Shown: piece by piece, positions 11,701 through 23,840 of the stretch
Layout: the number at the start of each line of letters is the position of its first letter
How positions within the stretch are numbered: the stretch's first letter is position 1
Source: Pseudisothecium myosuroides
Taxonomy: Eukaryota; Streptophyta; Bryopsida; Hypnales; Lembophyllaceae
Reading direction: 5' to 3'
Assembly (NCBI GenBank): GCA_951799445.1
Contig: OX637287.1
Location: 19,778,224 to 19,842,223, forward strand
Length of the DNA: 64,000 bases
Translations under genes and position numbers: made by a program
Notes under the pieces: model-generated
Database searches by the model: none
Seen by the model: only the letters and a program-made list of their open reading frames with translations
What the model was told of the DNA's origin: nothing

Positions 11701-14700
11701 CTGGATATCAGTAGATGGAGGTTTGAAGTCGATGGTCCGACAAGGGGCATTTCCCGTCTCCAGATTATGCAGTATCTTCTCGCTTTTCGGCGTTCAGTGG
11801 AAGATATTCAGATTCTATTGAAACTTTCTGTCCTGAGCATCTAGAGTATGTCGTGGAATATAGACACATAAGAATGTTCTGATTAACCATAGGCCCTGAG
11901 GATTTCCTAAGGCTATATGTTTTTAGTAAAATCATTCTCTCTCTCAGATAGAACTGGCCTCGTTTAGCTAGTTAGTCACTTCCAGTTCTAAGAGTTCAAG
12001 AAATTTTAAAAATGCCATTAGAACCGAGGTGATACGTTGGATACTGTCCATTCACTTAGTTAGAAGATATTAGATCGGCTTAGGTTTGTACTCAGCACAC
12101 CAACATGACATTGTAAATATTTTTTGTAATTGCTCAACCAATTATGAGTCCAGGCTTGTAGGCTGCAATCTTGAATCGTTTGTCAGTATGGTTGGGTATC
12201 AATTAAATCCGGTGTGCTTGAGGGAGTTTGTTGAAGCACCATCAATTGTGATATGTAATGCTGTAACTGGTGAAGAACATGCAAATTGAGTGGTGTTTCT
12301 GAAGGTTTGTCCCGTCTTGACTGTTCTGTTGAGTGTGGACTATTACCTACCCTAGAAAGTAGTGTCGTTTCTTACCCAACTTTAAAAAAAGACATGATTA
12401 GGTGCTGGTGCTTCTGTTATTGGTCTTACGGATATATGTGCTGGTCTTTAACCCTGTGGTCCTAATAAGGTTGATGCTATATTCAGTATATTTGAATCAC
12501 TGTCTCCATCTAGTGGCAAACTGGTTCAGCATGTGATTAGAAAATTTACTAGTGTCGTGCGGAACAGCAATGAAAGGTTGAACTTGAGAAAGAAATGAAG
12601 ACTGTTCAGTTGCCCAACTCTTTCCCTTATGCTTGGATGAAGCTGGTTAATTCACCCAGTCATATATATGTTTTCTTTTGTATAGAATCACGTTTTCCTC
12701 ATGGTCTCGAGCAAGCTCCGCTTTTTCTTTGGTTGTATTTATCACTGAAGCATACACGACTTACATACAGGTTTACAAAATATAGATAGTTGAATTGTAG
12801 TCCGTACAAGCTTTATAGAAATGAAATTCGACGGTTACGGTATTTCGGTATTTCGGTTCTTGCACACTCTTTACGATTCAAGTTTGAGAAATGATGCTGG
12901 TAAATTCTGACCTAATCGAATGGGTCTAATGCAATTAGTAGCTTGGTGATGTCAATTGCATTGGTCCTTTTCTTTGGGCGTGTGTCACATTCTATGGAGT
13001 GTTTTCCCACTGATGTTGATCTTCTAGAGTCTTGTTCTTCGTTTGTGCTGCATACAAGTCTCCAGTGCTGTGCATCATTCGGGTCGGGATATAACCGGAA
13101 TGTGTTACATGATTACCACATTACATGTTAGAATGTGTATGTGCGTCAACTGCTAAAGGTGTGTCTTGCTGACACTGTTGACTGCGGGCATTGTGACAGT
13201 GTCCATAACGTTGATATATTTCCTCCTGAGTCTGTGACCTTTTGTGCATATTCGTTACAATTCGTCTGGTGCAGGAAGTTGGTCAAGCAGCAAATGGCCA
13301 TCTTTCGACCAATTCAAGCGAAAATGATTACGGAAAATCTCTTGCGGAGGCTGCAAAGGCTAACTCAGGACAAAATGGCAACGTTGGTTATCCAGCTCAA
13401 GCCCAGGATCCCAACCACAAAGCAACTGCTGATTTAAAAGCTACAGAAGAATGGGCAACCCATGAAGCGCCAAACGGGAAACCATTTTATCACAACTTGA
13501 TCACAGGCACAACTCAGTGGGAGAAACCAGCAGCACTTGAGACCCATACTTATCCTCAGGTGATGCACAAGCAAGTTGAGGAAATTTCTTGTTTACATAG
13601 ACATGTTTCCTTTATGCATTCCATGGAGATGAGCAACGACTATTGTGCTATATAATAAGTTGTGAAGGATTTCAGTGATGTAGCTATGCTGTTCGAATAT
13701 CATTGTAGTAGTAACGCTTGAAAGTTATGAGACTAAAACTCTGGGGGAGTTTGGGAGGACAGGCTCACGTACAGGCAGGGACTAACCAAGGTGCTTCAAG
13801 CCAACCTTCGAACCCACTATTCAGTGGGCAAGCTCAGCAAGGTCCTCTCATGGCTCAAGTTCCTGGTGGAGTAGTTCAAACTCCACATCAACAAAATACA
13901 CTACATTCTGGCCATAGTATCATTCAGACCCCTCAAATGGCTTCTGGGCATCATACAGGAGGTTACGTGCCTCACGTGGGAGCCTCTTTTCAACAACCTG
14001 GCATGTATGGTCAGCCTCCAGGAGCATACATGTCTCAGACAGGTAATAATTTGTTTTCTGGCCGATACTCTATCCAAATATTTGAATTAATGTTATAGTG
14101 AATGTAGCTTTTTTATTTCACATACATGCTTCTTCTATCCTGGAATTGTATAAACAACAATCTGCTTGGGCAGGTACCTACATGTACGGGGGGTCTCACA
14201 TGCAACAACCTGGTTCTTATGTCCAACCGTCTGGAATAGCACAATTACTACCAGGGCAACCGCCTCAGCCGGCAGGTCCAATGCAATCTCCTCAGAGTAC
14301 ATATGCAACTCCTCTCCTCCCGGTCCAAGGACAATCGGCAGGGGCCACCGCACCTGCTCCCATGCCTCACCTCGTGCATGGGCATCTTAGTTACCCGTCA
14401 CCTGGATTGGTTCCTCACCCTGGAGCAGGAGGGACTCAATTGCCTCCTCTTATGCCAGTTCCTTCGGGACAACCACCATTGTTGCAGTCACCACAAACCC
14501 AACCCAACCAGCCTGGGTCCCGACCTGGAGGCTACTCTTCCAACATCCAGCAGCAGCAACAACAAAACCAGCAGACAAGCTCACAGCCTTCACCTAGACA
14601 AGCTCAAAATCAGTCTCGAGCGTCCTCTCAGCCCTCTCCATCACCGTCAACTCCATCTCAGGCACAGGGTCAAGCGACAAATGCACAAGCAGGACACCCC

Positions 14701-17115
14701 CCTCACGGTAATCGATTCCACCCCAATGTTAGCTTTTCAAAACTGATCTGACAAAATGAGCATAGTTTGGTTGGCGTCCTTATCATGACATGTATGTTGA
14801 AGGATTGACCTAGATACTGTTCAGGAGAACCCCTTACAGTTCAACGTGAACATGCTGGTTCTGGTCTTCATAGATTGAAGATGTTGTTAGTTCTGTTACT
14901 TTGAAATGTAATAAATATATACATATGATCGTCGGTGGTGTATGGAGCTAGAGTGGTGAACTGATGCAATTTCCATTAATGCAATATGTTTTTCAGATTC
15001 ATGCTCGTGTTTTGAAACAATGCTCTATAGAGATGGATTTTTGTATTAGTTTGTTGAAATTCTTCTGCTTAGATTATTGTGCATAGATATGCATTTGTAT
15101 TTGCAGTACAACGATATGATTTTAAGGCATATTTCAATAAAGAATTTGGTGGTTAATGTCAGTGTCTGCGCCTCCTGTTATTCATCCTCGACCTCCTGTT
15201 TCGGAAACTACTACTCCTGTTAAAGCGACGCCAGCACCACCACCTCCTACTGCAACTAGTGGCCCTCAAGGTGACCGGCAGTACCTCGTACATGACATTA
15301 TTAATTTGTTTCAACACTCATATGCTCATTTTTTGTAGTACTGATGACGGAAGGATCACTCTCAATGACTTTAGTTTGGGTTGCTTAATGTGAGTGTGCT
15401 TGTTCTTCAATTAAGTAGAAACATGACTTCTCGCGTACCATCTGCCTGGCTGTTCAGAATCTCTACTTTTTTTTGGAATGGCTTCTTGAGGATGTTCATT
15501 CCAGATCAGTAGGATTATTGATAATCCTGAAGTGTGCTTGATTTTGTATGAACTTTGTTGTTTAACAAAAAATTCTGCTTGTTTCAGGAGCCAATCTTTT
15601 TGTATTTGGTATTCCTGAAGATATGGGTGATAAGAAGTTGGCAGATTTGTTCACTCCTTATGGCACTGTTGTTTATTCAAAAGTTGGCGTGGAAAAGGAT
15701 ACAGGGCGAAATAGAACTTACGGTATGATTCCCTTCTGTCTTGTATTTTTTCAATTCTCTCCAGTTTTGCACTTAATTTCAGATACAGTATTTATTTATT
15801 TGCTCTCAACTTTCATATTTGAGTCACTTTATGACCTAAATACTTCTACGTAATGGGTCTCTTGTGTCAGCTTAGTTGACCTTCTTGTGAATTTTCCTTG
15901 AGATTTTATTTTGATTCTTTTGCTTGTCTTTCAACATCGTTACCTGAGGGCATTGTAACCAGTTTAGATTTGGATTCGCTCTGCTGCTATCTGCGATTGG
16001 CTACTTTGGATGTTAGTGTGTAGTCGCATTGTTATGATCATTTTTATAAATGTGGATGGAGGAATTTCTTCTGTTCCTGTAGATTAAAACTTACAGACCA
16101 TCCAATCTTCATGACTTTTCTTTTCTCTCTTCATCTTGGACCTTCGCTTGCTTCATGCGGCTACCATGTTGTTCGGCTTGTTTGAATTGTAGAGGTGCGC
16201 TAGGGTATTTGAATGCTTTTCATCGTCTTATACCAGTTCCTCTTTTTGAATATATCACACTCGGAATGCAAACTTTCGAGATGTGTTGGATTCACTAGGT
16301 GTTTGAATTATACTCTTTTCCTTACCTCAACGAGTAGTTTACCTCGAAGTTTGGGACAGGATTAGTATAGAGAATTCGCCATGCAGACCCGGCGCTCGAG
16401 GGTATTGAAGGCAACGAGTTCATATCCGAAGTTTAGAGGACCCGGTGTTATTCATAAAAATTAAAAGTCAATGAGATCAACTGGGAGGATTTTATTTTCG
16501 GTTTTGCTTTTACATGTTAGCTTTTTGCTTTCAGAATCAGATGTTCTGTAAATATTGCTAGGTCGTTTGATAAGAGGGACATTTTCTTGACGATCGATCA
16601 ATCTGACTAAGTGGGCAATAAACAACATGTGCTACCAAATGTAAAAGCAATTTGAAACTGTCATTAAAATTATCATGCGCCTTTGTTGTGTTCTATCAGA
16701 TTTCTTCTTTAGCAGTTCGTGCTAACATTTTCCGAAGAAGTTCATGTGATAAACACTGTTCTGGTCCTTTTTCTTTTGAGTTTTAGTACCTCTACTACTA
16801 GTTTTAGTTGAGTCATTTCTTGTAACTTGGTCATATGGTTCCCTTATTCTATTCTCCCAAACAGGTTTTGTTTCTATGGATTCACCGCAGTCTGCTGAAG
16901 CAGCAATTCAGCAAGTGAATGGTATTCTTATCTCTGGCAAACGCATCAAGGTGGAGTTGAAGAGGGGAGACAACGAAGGTCAAAATCACCACCATCACCA
17001 AAACCAGTTGCATTCGCACGCCCATCACGCTCACCCACATCAGCCTCCATCTGGACCCGGTCCTACAAGATGGACTCCAAACCACAATGCAAATTCTGGC
17101 TATCGGCCTTATTGA
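8714..17115 (+). CDS. FLX-type coiled-coil protein fused in frame to a WW + RRM RNA-binding protein (long isoform)
   Basis: Exons: 8714-9002, 9405-9672, 10037-10185, 10488-10582, 13275-13559, 13763-14042, 14174-14707, 15163-15270, 15588-15722 and 16865-17115. All phases agree, giving 797 residues. Residues 1-48 are Pro/Gly-rich. About 49-236 form a coiled coil of the FLX/FLX-like family (FRIGIDA-complex partners in Arabidopsis), with the signature [20 protein letters not shown] and EKLRAE...NAEKRA. Residues 325-355 are a WW domain (Trp327, FYHN, Trp349-Glu-Lys-Pro). Then come about 310 Gln/Pro/Ser-rich residues, an RRM at 671-750 (RNP2-like LFVFGI, RNP1-like RTYGFVSM) and a His-rich tail at 756-773. 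The RRM resembles the third RRM of CELF/BRN1-type proteins. Joining exon 4 to 13275 keeps frame, but two separate genes remain possible. A nuclear RNA-processing role is inferred. The start is the first ATG of the conserved frame. Confidence 0.72.
11607..11696 (+). other. Alternative terminal exon with in-frame stop (short FLX-like isoform, 296 aa)
   Basis: After the acceptor ACTCAG this exon starts in phase 0, matching the phase-0 end of exon 4 (CAG|GTATGC at 10582). It encodes 29 residues ending PHKMPRR and a TAG at 11694-11696. Its inclusion gives a 296-residue protein of normal FLX-like length and architecture. If it were spliced onward from the GTAGAC donor at 11693 into 13275, the downstream frame would shift and stop at about 13437. 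It therefore works only as a last exon. Its use is inferred from reading frames alone. Confidence 0.6.
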
Positions 17116-20100
17116 AGCTAAAGGCTTTATTGACCTAACAATATGAAGAGTTCTCATGTATGGTGCGTTCTTGGTCACTTTGTAAATCCGTTGCTCGAAT
17201 CATTCTCTATAGTAGAGGTGTCTCTTCCTGGAAGACCTGGTCATGAATTTTTCCACATGGATTACCTTTGATAGTCGCTATGACTTCCTTGATTCATTCA
17301 CTTGTGACTTGTCATGGGGTGCAATCGTGTAGAGGTCTTGTGCCAGGATTCACCACTTTCTGACTAGGCCTGATAGATGATAAGAGAGAATTTTAAGCCA
17401 ATGTAGATATAAGTCTTAAGTTCGTGCCACTCTACTTCTAGACTTTATCTTCTGCTTTTCAGTTTGTTGCACCCTCTCTGTATGCTTTTTCAAGAATTGA
17501 ACAACATTTTGCAGATTTAACCCCAAAGATTGAATCTCTGTTTGGTCTTTCCTATGGAGTTTTCCGCAAGAACTCGTAGAATTTGACGTTGGTCCCCCAT
17601 GAATATGTCTAGCCTTACCAGGTTCTCCTTGATAATACGATCTTTTGACTGCTGTCTGATGCTAGGCTATTCTTGAGATAGAAACGTGGTGCTTCACGTG
17701 CATTTTCTGGACATGGTCATGTGCTAGGCTAACCTTCGTTGACCCAGGTAGGGTGTCAGTTCTTGTGATTTACAGTTGCCTCATCTTTTTCTGTGATAAA
17801 TGTTCCCTAAGCAGCTAGGTTTCTATTTCTAATTACGAGGTGCTCCATATGTTATCAGCTTCATTTTTTCTTTTAATTCGGTTTACTGCCAATGTGCGGA
17901 TGTCGACTGCCGTGCATATCCAGCTCCTTGGATCATATTGATGAGCTAGGTCTCTGGAAACTTCTATTGATGAATAATAAAGAGCTTGGATTGAAAGACT
18001 TAATATTGAGGTTTATGTTTCAATTCAGTACCTTCTGTTCTTAGAAGTATATCAGTACACTTTGCTTCAAGTTTCTCAGCTCTTGCCGTGTGTTTCAACC
18101 TGGTTGTGTAGATAAAGTTTCATCATATTTGTGTGTTGAGGTGAGGATTGGCAGGATACTTCTTCTTCTCAAGGACAGGAACGTTTTTTGCACATCGATT
18201 TGGCATAGCTGCACATTATTATTTTTTATGTTGCTGACTGGTTCAAATAACAGCAACATTTTCTGTGTGTTTAATTGGCCTGATTAGGCAACTGTTCGCA
18301 GACATAATGATCTCGTATATTGTGTTCTGTAACTTGATCCAACTTTTTAAGACTGGCGTTGGTTCCTGCCAGCGGTTTTGGATGGGTTGGACGGGTTGGA
18401 TGCATAGCAGGGAAAACTGCCGAATATAACAAGGTATAGGTTATCGTTGGTTGGGCCTCCTTTCGCTATGGAGAGCACTGCTGAATTTCTTTATATTTTT
18501 AAAAAGATCGTACCTGTCTTTGAAGTTGGAACCTCTTTTGAGTATTATGGTGGCAGTCACTTGTACTTGTTGCTTTGGCGTGCACTAAAAGTCATTATTG
18601 TTAGTGGGAAGTGCTCGCAAGGTAACTATGGTTGAATTTCATTTAGCTAACTTTTGATACTTTGTTGGTGGAGTTAGCACTTCAAAAAATTGGTATGGGC
18701 TCAATTAGTTTATTCGTACAAATTCGGTAGTTTAATTCACTGATGGAAATGAATATAAATTCAGTGCCAAGTAGTTAGCGGGATTTAGCACCAATTTGGT
18801 AACTGATGCTACTTTGGCAGTGCTGATTCCCAGTAACTAAATTTGGTTGATGCTTATGGAGACTTAGCAACGAGGGTCCCTAAGTTTGAGATTATTCTTT
18901 CTTCTACTACTCACTTATCAGCAGCGATATTATGTGAAGGCGCGACAAGTTTCTTTATATTATAAGTATGCCAGAGTCTTAATCCTTTACAAGTATTGCA
19001 AACCTATCATGGTTTGGTCGCGAATGTAGAATATTCATATTGTTTCAAGTTTACTCGACTTAGAGGTGCGTTCTCAATGTTCACTCTATGCTACCACGTA
19101 TTTGCAATGTCTAGCAATGATGAACGTTTATTAATCAATTGACATGTGGACTTGCTTTTGGTTAGTTCTCATGTGATTTGCTTGAGTGCTTCTTTGGCCA
19201 TTAGAGAGTACTAATCCTGTTCTTATCTGTTGCCAGTTACTCCAGATCCTCACCAATTGACTACTGCGTGATTTGCTTCTTAAAGTAACACAATCCAACT
19301 TTAGGTTCCTACTGGTGGTATCCAAAAAACTGCAAATTGCTTACGATTTGAGAAAAGCAGGATTCAGTTTAGTTTGAATGCTAGGTTCGATGGTTCATCT
19401 AGTTGAACTTGAAACTGGTCGATTTCGGTATTGCTACTGGGTAGAACTGGGTGTTAATTATTGAGGCGAGAATGTTCTATCACGGTAGTTGCTTCATTCC
19501 TAATATGCATATAAGTCATGAAGGGTACATTCGGCTCGTATGACTGGCTTTGAAAACTCTTTAGTTACGATTTAATTGTATAAAGAATTTCCTTTTCAAT
19601 CGCTTGATTGTAGATTCTCATAATATTATTTTTTTATACAGATATGGCATTAGAAGCTGGATTTGTGCGATAATGAATTTTGTTTGTGATGGCGGAAATC
19701 TGATGATGATGCCAACTACACTTTTATGTCCCTTTACTTGAGATGAATCTCCATGTTCTCATGCTTTGCTTTTGAGGCTTAAATTGTTGCACGAGAGTCT
19801 TGAATCGTTCGTGACCAATGCCGGTTGTTGCCCTTCTGGTTTAGGAGTTGTTCACATATAGTTGTCTTCATTAAGTTCTTTTTGTTATTCCTAAATCTTC
19901 TGTATTTGTTTTTCACACTCAGTTGTCAGTGTTATTCAGATGCTGTTTGTGGAGATGAATGCACTGGAGCAAGCTGCTGCCTAATGCTGCTCGTGAGGAC
20001 TAAGATTCAGGTACGTTTCTTATGTTTTCAAAGCCAGCTGTGTCACAATATGGTGATTTGGTGCAAGTTTTTTTCTGAAGCCTTGATTACGATTTAAGTT

Positions 20101-22100
20101 AGGACCGCCTATTGTGATGCGTACGTAATGGTGACATGCTCTACGACTTGTTTAGACTTCTAAGTGGAATGGGTTCTTTTTCTTAGATTGTGTCGCAATT
20201 GGGTGCTTCTATCTTAGATTTTATTTTCATTCAATTTTCAATTCATTGAATTTGTTTGGCAATTATTACCGTTCATTTACGGAATGCATATCAGTTGCAC
20301 TTCTGCCTTGCAGCAGACCCCTGATTTAAGCAATGTTTATTGATTACTAATAACAATTGGGTAAGAGAAATTGGAAGGTAGAAAAGAAGTCCATAGTATC
20401 CTGCTTGTTTCCAGACAGGTGAATGTAGCACTTGTAATCTAGACTCATTTGAAGGGATTTGATTTCAAACCTTAGGACTGAACTGGTTAGGCTAAGAAAC
20501 TGCTCGAATGTATCTGGATCCCAGTATCTATTGTACACTCCCAGTAGCTGGCCATGCTTAGCTGAAATGTGTACAGCTTTACGTAGAAACTAGGGTGTAG
20601 CGGAAACGTGGTATTTCCTTGTGCTCATAACTTGTTAGAATTTGCTGTCTCGATTTGAAGAGAGGTGATAATGAAGCCGACGACCTCCAAAAATGGTAGG
20701 AATTTGCCTTTTTCTATGTGGTTGATTTTTTTTTTTTTAATATGAAGAGGCAGCTTAGATATATTAGAAGTGGAGATGTGTGATGTTGCCTGTTGCGGAT
20801 AACTGTGACGCAAATTATCTAGACGATGATGAGTGTCGACTTTTCAAAGGATTAAGGTATTTCATGATCCTACTACTGGTTATAGTTTGTTTTGCTTCTA
20901 GTTTCTAATTTCTGTTTAGCGAAACAAATTGTAAGTACATTAATTAGGGATTCGGCTGCGTTATCAATGATGCAGAATTCAAACAGAGCCCACCAAACTC
21001 ACTTGGTTGAGAATGTTCTGATTCAGACCTAATTTAAGTTTTACTCTTAAGGAGTGGGCGATGATAATAGACAGCCAAGAGCTGGTAGAAAGTGCTATGC
21101 AGAATTTGGCCCATAGGACCTGAAGTGGGATCAAAATGTAATCATCCAAGCCTCCTTGCGAAAGACTTCTAAACAATTCAACATCTTCTGAAGTCTGAAC
21201 CCATTAGAAAATCTTAACCCGTAGGCCTGAAGCCTTGTTTTGTGAAGCTCAAAAATTGAGGTGAATCACATTTTATAGAGTGATTTCAAAGATGTCTGAA
21301 TTGATTGTACAAGCAAAGATATTATGTTGTGTAAATATTCAATAAAATTTTCTTGAGGTGGAAAGCTGATGGAAACCGTTTGTTCTCACCACCGTAGTAA
21401 TTGTTGGAAGAAAATAGGGACCTTAGGGAGGATTCTTCACCTTAACAATTGTCTAATCAATGACTAGAAAAGGTCATATCTTCTAATTGGCAAACCAAAC
21501 AGGATGTAGGGTAAGGTGTTCTTGAGCAAATTTCATTACAGCCATGGTTGTATGACGATAAGGTTTGATATTTTGGTCGGGAGATTGTGGTAGAGCTTTG
21601 ATGAAATCTAGGAATGGCAAAAATTCAATTGATAGATTTCAAGGTCTTGTTGTGTAATGATTGCATGTACTATGATTATGTAGAATTGTCATTTCCTTGA
21701 CTTGAGATTTTGGTCTAATCCATGCAATTTTGAACAGTGATAATCACATGCAATCTAATTATATTTAATATAAATAAATAAAACTTGAATATTAAAGAAA
21801 AGTTATTTCTCTAGTAGTCCACTATTAGTAAAGTGATTGGTCCTTTGTGTGAACTTGGTTCAATTGTTGGTGTGTGAGTGAAACTCTCACTTGCAAATTG
21901 TACCCAATTTTGTATCTTCTTAAATTGTCAGTTGTTGCCTACCTCTCTTGTATAATGCAGTGTCACAAAAGTTTTGCAAGTAGCCTTAGAATAGCCTAGA
22001 GCCTTTGTTGTAAAAATGCTTTGCATATTATTTTTTAATATCCTAAAATCCCTAAATAATCTTGGATTGATTCTAAATTTTTTTCCTCGATCCCTATTTT
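17116..22100. other. Long non-coding stretch without recognisable transposons; exon-like segments
   Basis: The first part must hold the 3' UTR of the RRM gene. The rest has genic base composition and no transposon ends that I can recognise, yet no frame with a domain. The segment 19938-20009 looks like an exon (TTATTCAG before it, CAG|GTACGT after), and CTTGCAG|CAGACC near 20313 looks like the next acceptor. These could be UTR exons of the upstream gene, a non-coding RNA or a decayed gene. Confidence 0.4.
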
Positions 22101-22107
22101 ATAATTC

Positions 22108-22495
22108 TCACAATAAATTAGAAATTGTTGTAGCTAGCTTGATCTAGTATAAAAGATGGACAATTATTTCAAATGCTTTAAAATTTCACCACAACGTAGA
22201 TGAAATATTCAAATACTAGTATATCAATATCTACCCTAATCTAAGATATTATCTAACTTTAGTAAACATTTTCCTACTAATGACTTTCTAACCCTTCTTA
22301 CAATAACTTAGAAATTGCCATACCTAGCTTTGATTTAACATAAAAGATGGAAAATCACTTCAAATAACTTGAAACTTCATCACAATGTAGATCAAATATT
22401 CAAATATTCACATATCAATTTGTACTCCTATCTAAGATACTATCTAATTTTGGTGGACATTTTTCCACTATTATTTGATAAACTAAGGCTCTATC
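22108..22495. repeat. Tandem duplication, two diverged units of about 194 bp
   Basis: Unit 1 starts CAATAAATTAGAAATTG near 22108 and unit 2 starts CAATAACTTAGAAATTG near 22302. Both continue through AAAAGATGG, TTTCA, CACAA(C/T)GTAGAT and ATCTAAGATA(T/C)TATCTAA. They differ at many single bases, so the duplication is old. Confidence 0.7.
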
Positions 22496-22915
22496 TTCAC
22501 AATTTTTCTTTTGGTTGCTATTTGCCTATAACTAATTGAGATTAGGTCCAAATCTCATGAACCATTTATAGAATGCTAATAAAGAAATAAAACATGTGCT
22601 CACCAAATTTCATAACCTTATAAAGAAAAAGCTTTTAGACATGCTCATGCAAACACCATTGCTTTAGATTCCTAATGTTTGATATTATCAATGGGTAGCA
22701 AGCTTACCTTTAAGTATTTTCAAACAAACCCTAATCCTTGGCAATTAGTCGCAGTCTAATTCTAACTTCTTACTAACCCTATCTACCAATTCATTCATCA
22801 AACTAACCATTGGTTCACATCCAAGTAGCCAACTAAAATATGAATAACACTAACACCATTCAAACAACACCTGCTACTATACTTGAACTCAAGCAAGGAT
22901 AAATGTCTATTTTAA

Positions 22916-23836
22916 TCCCTGAAGGACCAAACTGCATTTTTTGGCAACATAGATTTTTTAGATAGTTCACTACAAATGGAAATTTTTTTTTTGCTTCAAA
23001 TTTTTCACACAACATGGGGACGAGGAGTAGCTGTAAGGCCCAACAATTTGCATAATTTTTGACTACATGGTTAAAAAATTATTAATATGTTGTTTGTTTC
23101 TCAACTCAGACTGTCTGGGCATATCAAGAAAAATCATTTTTTTTAGAAATAAGAATTTGAAATTGGTTTTCTAGATTTATATATATATGAAAAGCTTTGA
23201 ATCATTCCATTTTGATTAATGAAATGAAAATTATGAGGAATTTTAGTTTGCAGGCAATTATGGATTCTCTACTTTAAAATAAAATTTGAAGTCCTTTATT
23301 TTACTCAATTTTTTTAATATTTTTAAAAATAAATAAATTATAGGATGTAGATTGTTTATTACAGCATTACAACCGTTGGGATTTGGGATTGGCATTTTTC
23401 AATTCCATAACTAAATTCTTAACAATTTAGTATTTTGAATCATTCTCTACTTCTTTCTACTTACCATTTGTTTCCTATATGTTGTACAATTCCAAATGAT
23501 TTGAAATTTTTCAAGCATGTAGCCAACTTCTCTAGAAAAAAGAATCCAAAGAGAACCACCATTTGGGATATTTTTCATAGAAAAGTGAGCTTGTGAAGTG
23601 CAGCTGCCCTGTTTATTGCAGGGCCAAAAAAATGATTTCAGCAAATTTGAATGCTTATATCTTGCAATTCACGTCGTGGAAATTTTTGAAATTTTTACCA
23701 TGTGTTCTCAAGTCAGAATACTACAAGATACTATGGTTACATGTGTCCAAAATAAAATTCAAAAATTTGGTACTTGCACTAGAAATGACAGTTTTAGAGC
23801 ATTTTTGGTCAAAACATAGTCAAGGAACTTTAGCGG
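22916..23836. mobile_element. TTAA-flanked piggyBac-like MITE, copy 2
   Basis: TTAA at 22912-22915 and 23837-23840. The left end is TCCCTGAAGGACC, with the first C mutated, and the right end is AAGGAACTTTAGCGG. It is 921 bp. The interior is the reverse complement of copy 5144-6225 without that copy's nested MITE. It is partly shared with the truncated copy at 33917. No coding capacity. Confidence 0.75.
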
Positions 23837-23840
23837 TTAA

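Noticed and set aside
13135..13437. 100-codon frame overlapping the WW exon as an alternative protein
   Set aside because: It runs through the intron acceptor and the WW exon in the wrong frame; the WW signature is clear in the other frame.
14135..14746. Overlapping frames (147 and 74 residues +; 72 residues -) in the Gln/Pro-rich exon
   Set aside because: They are shadows of the repetitive CAG/CCA-rich coding sequence; only one frame keeps splice phase with its neighbours.
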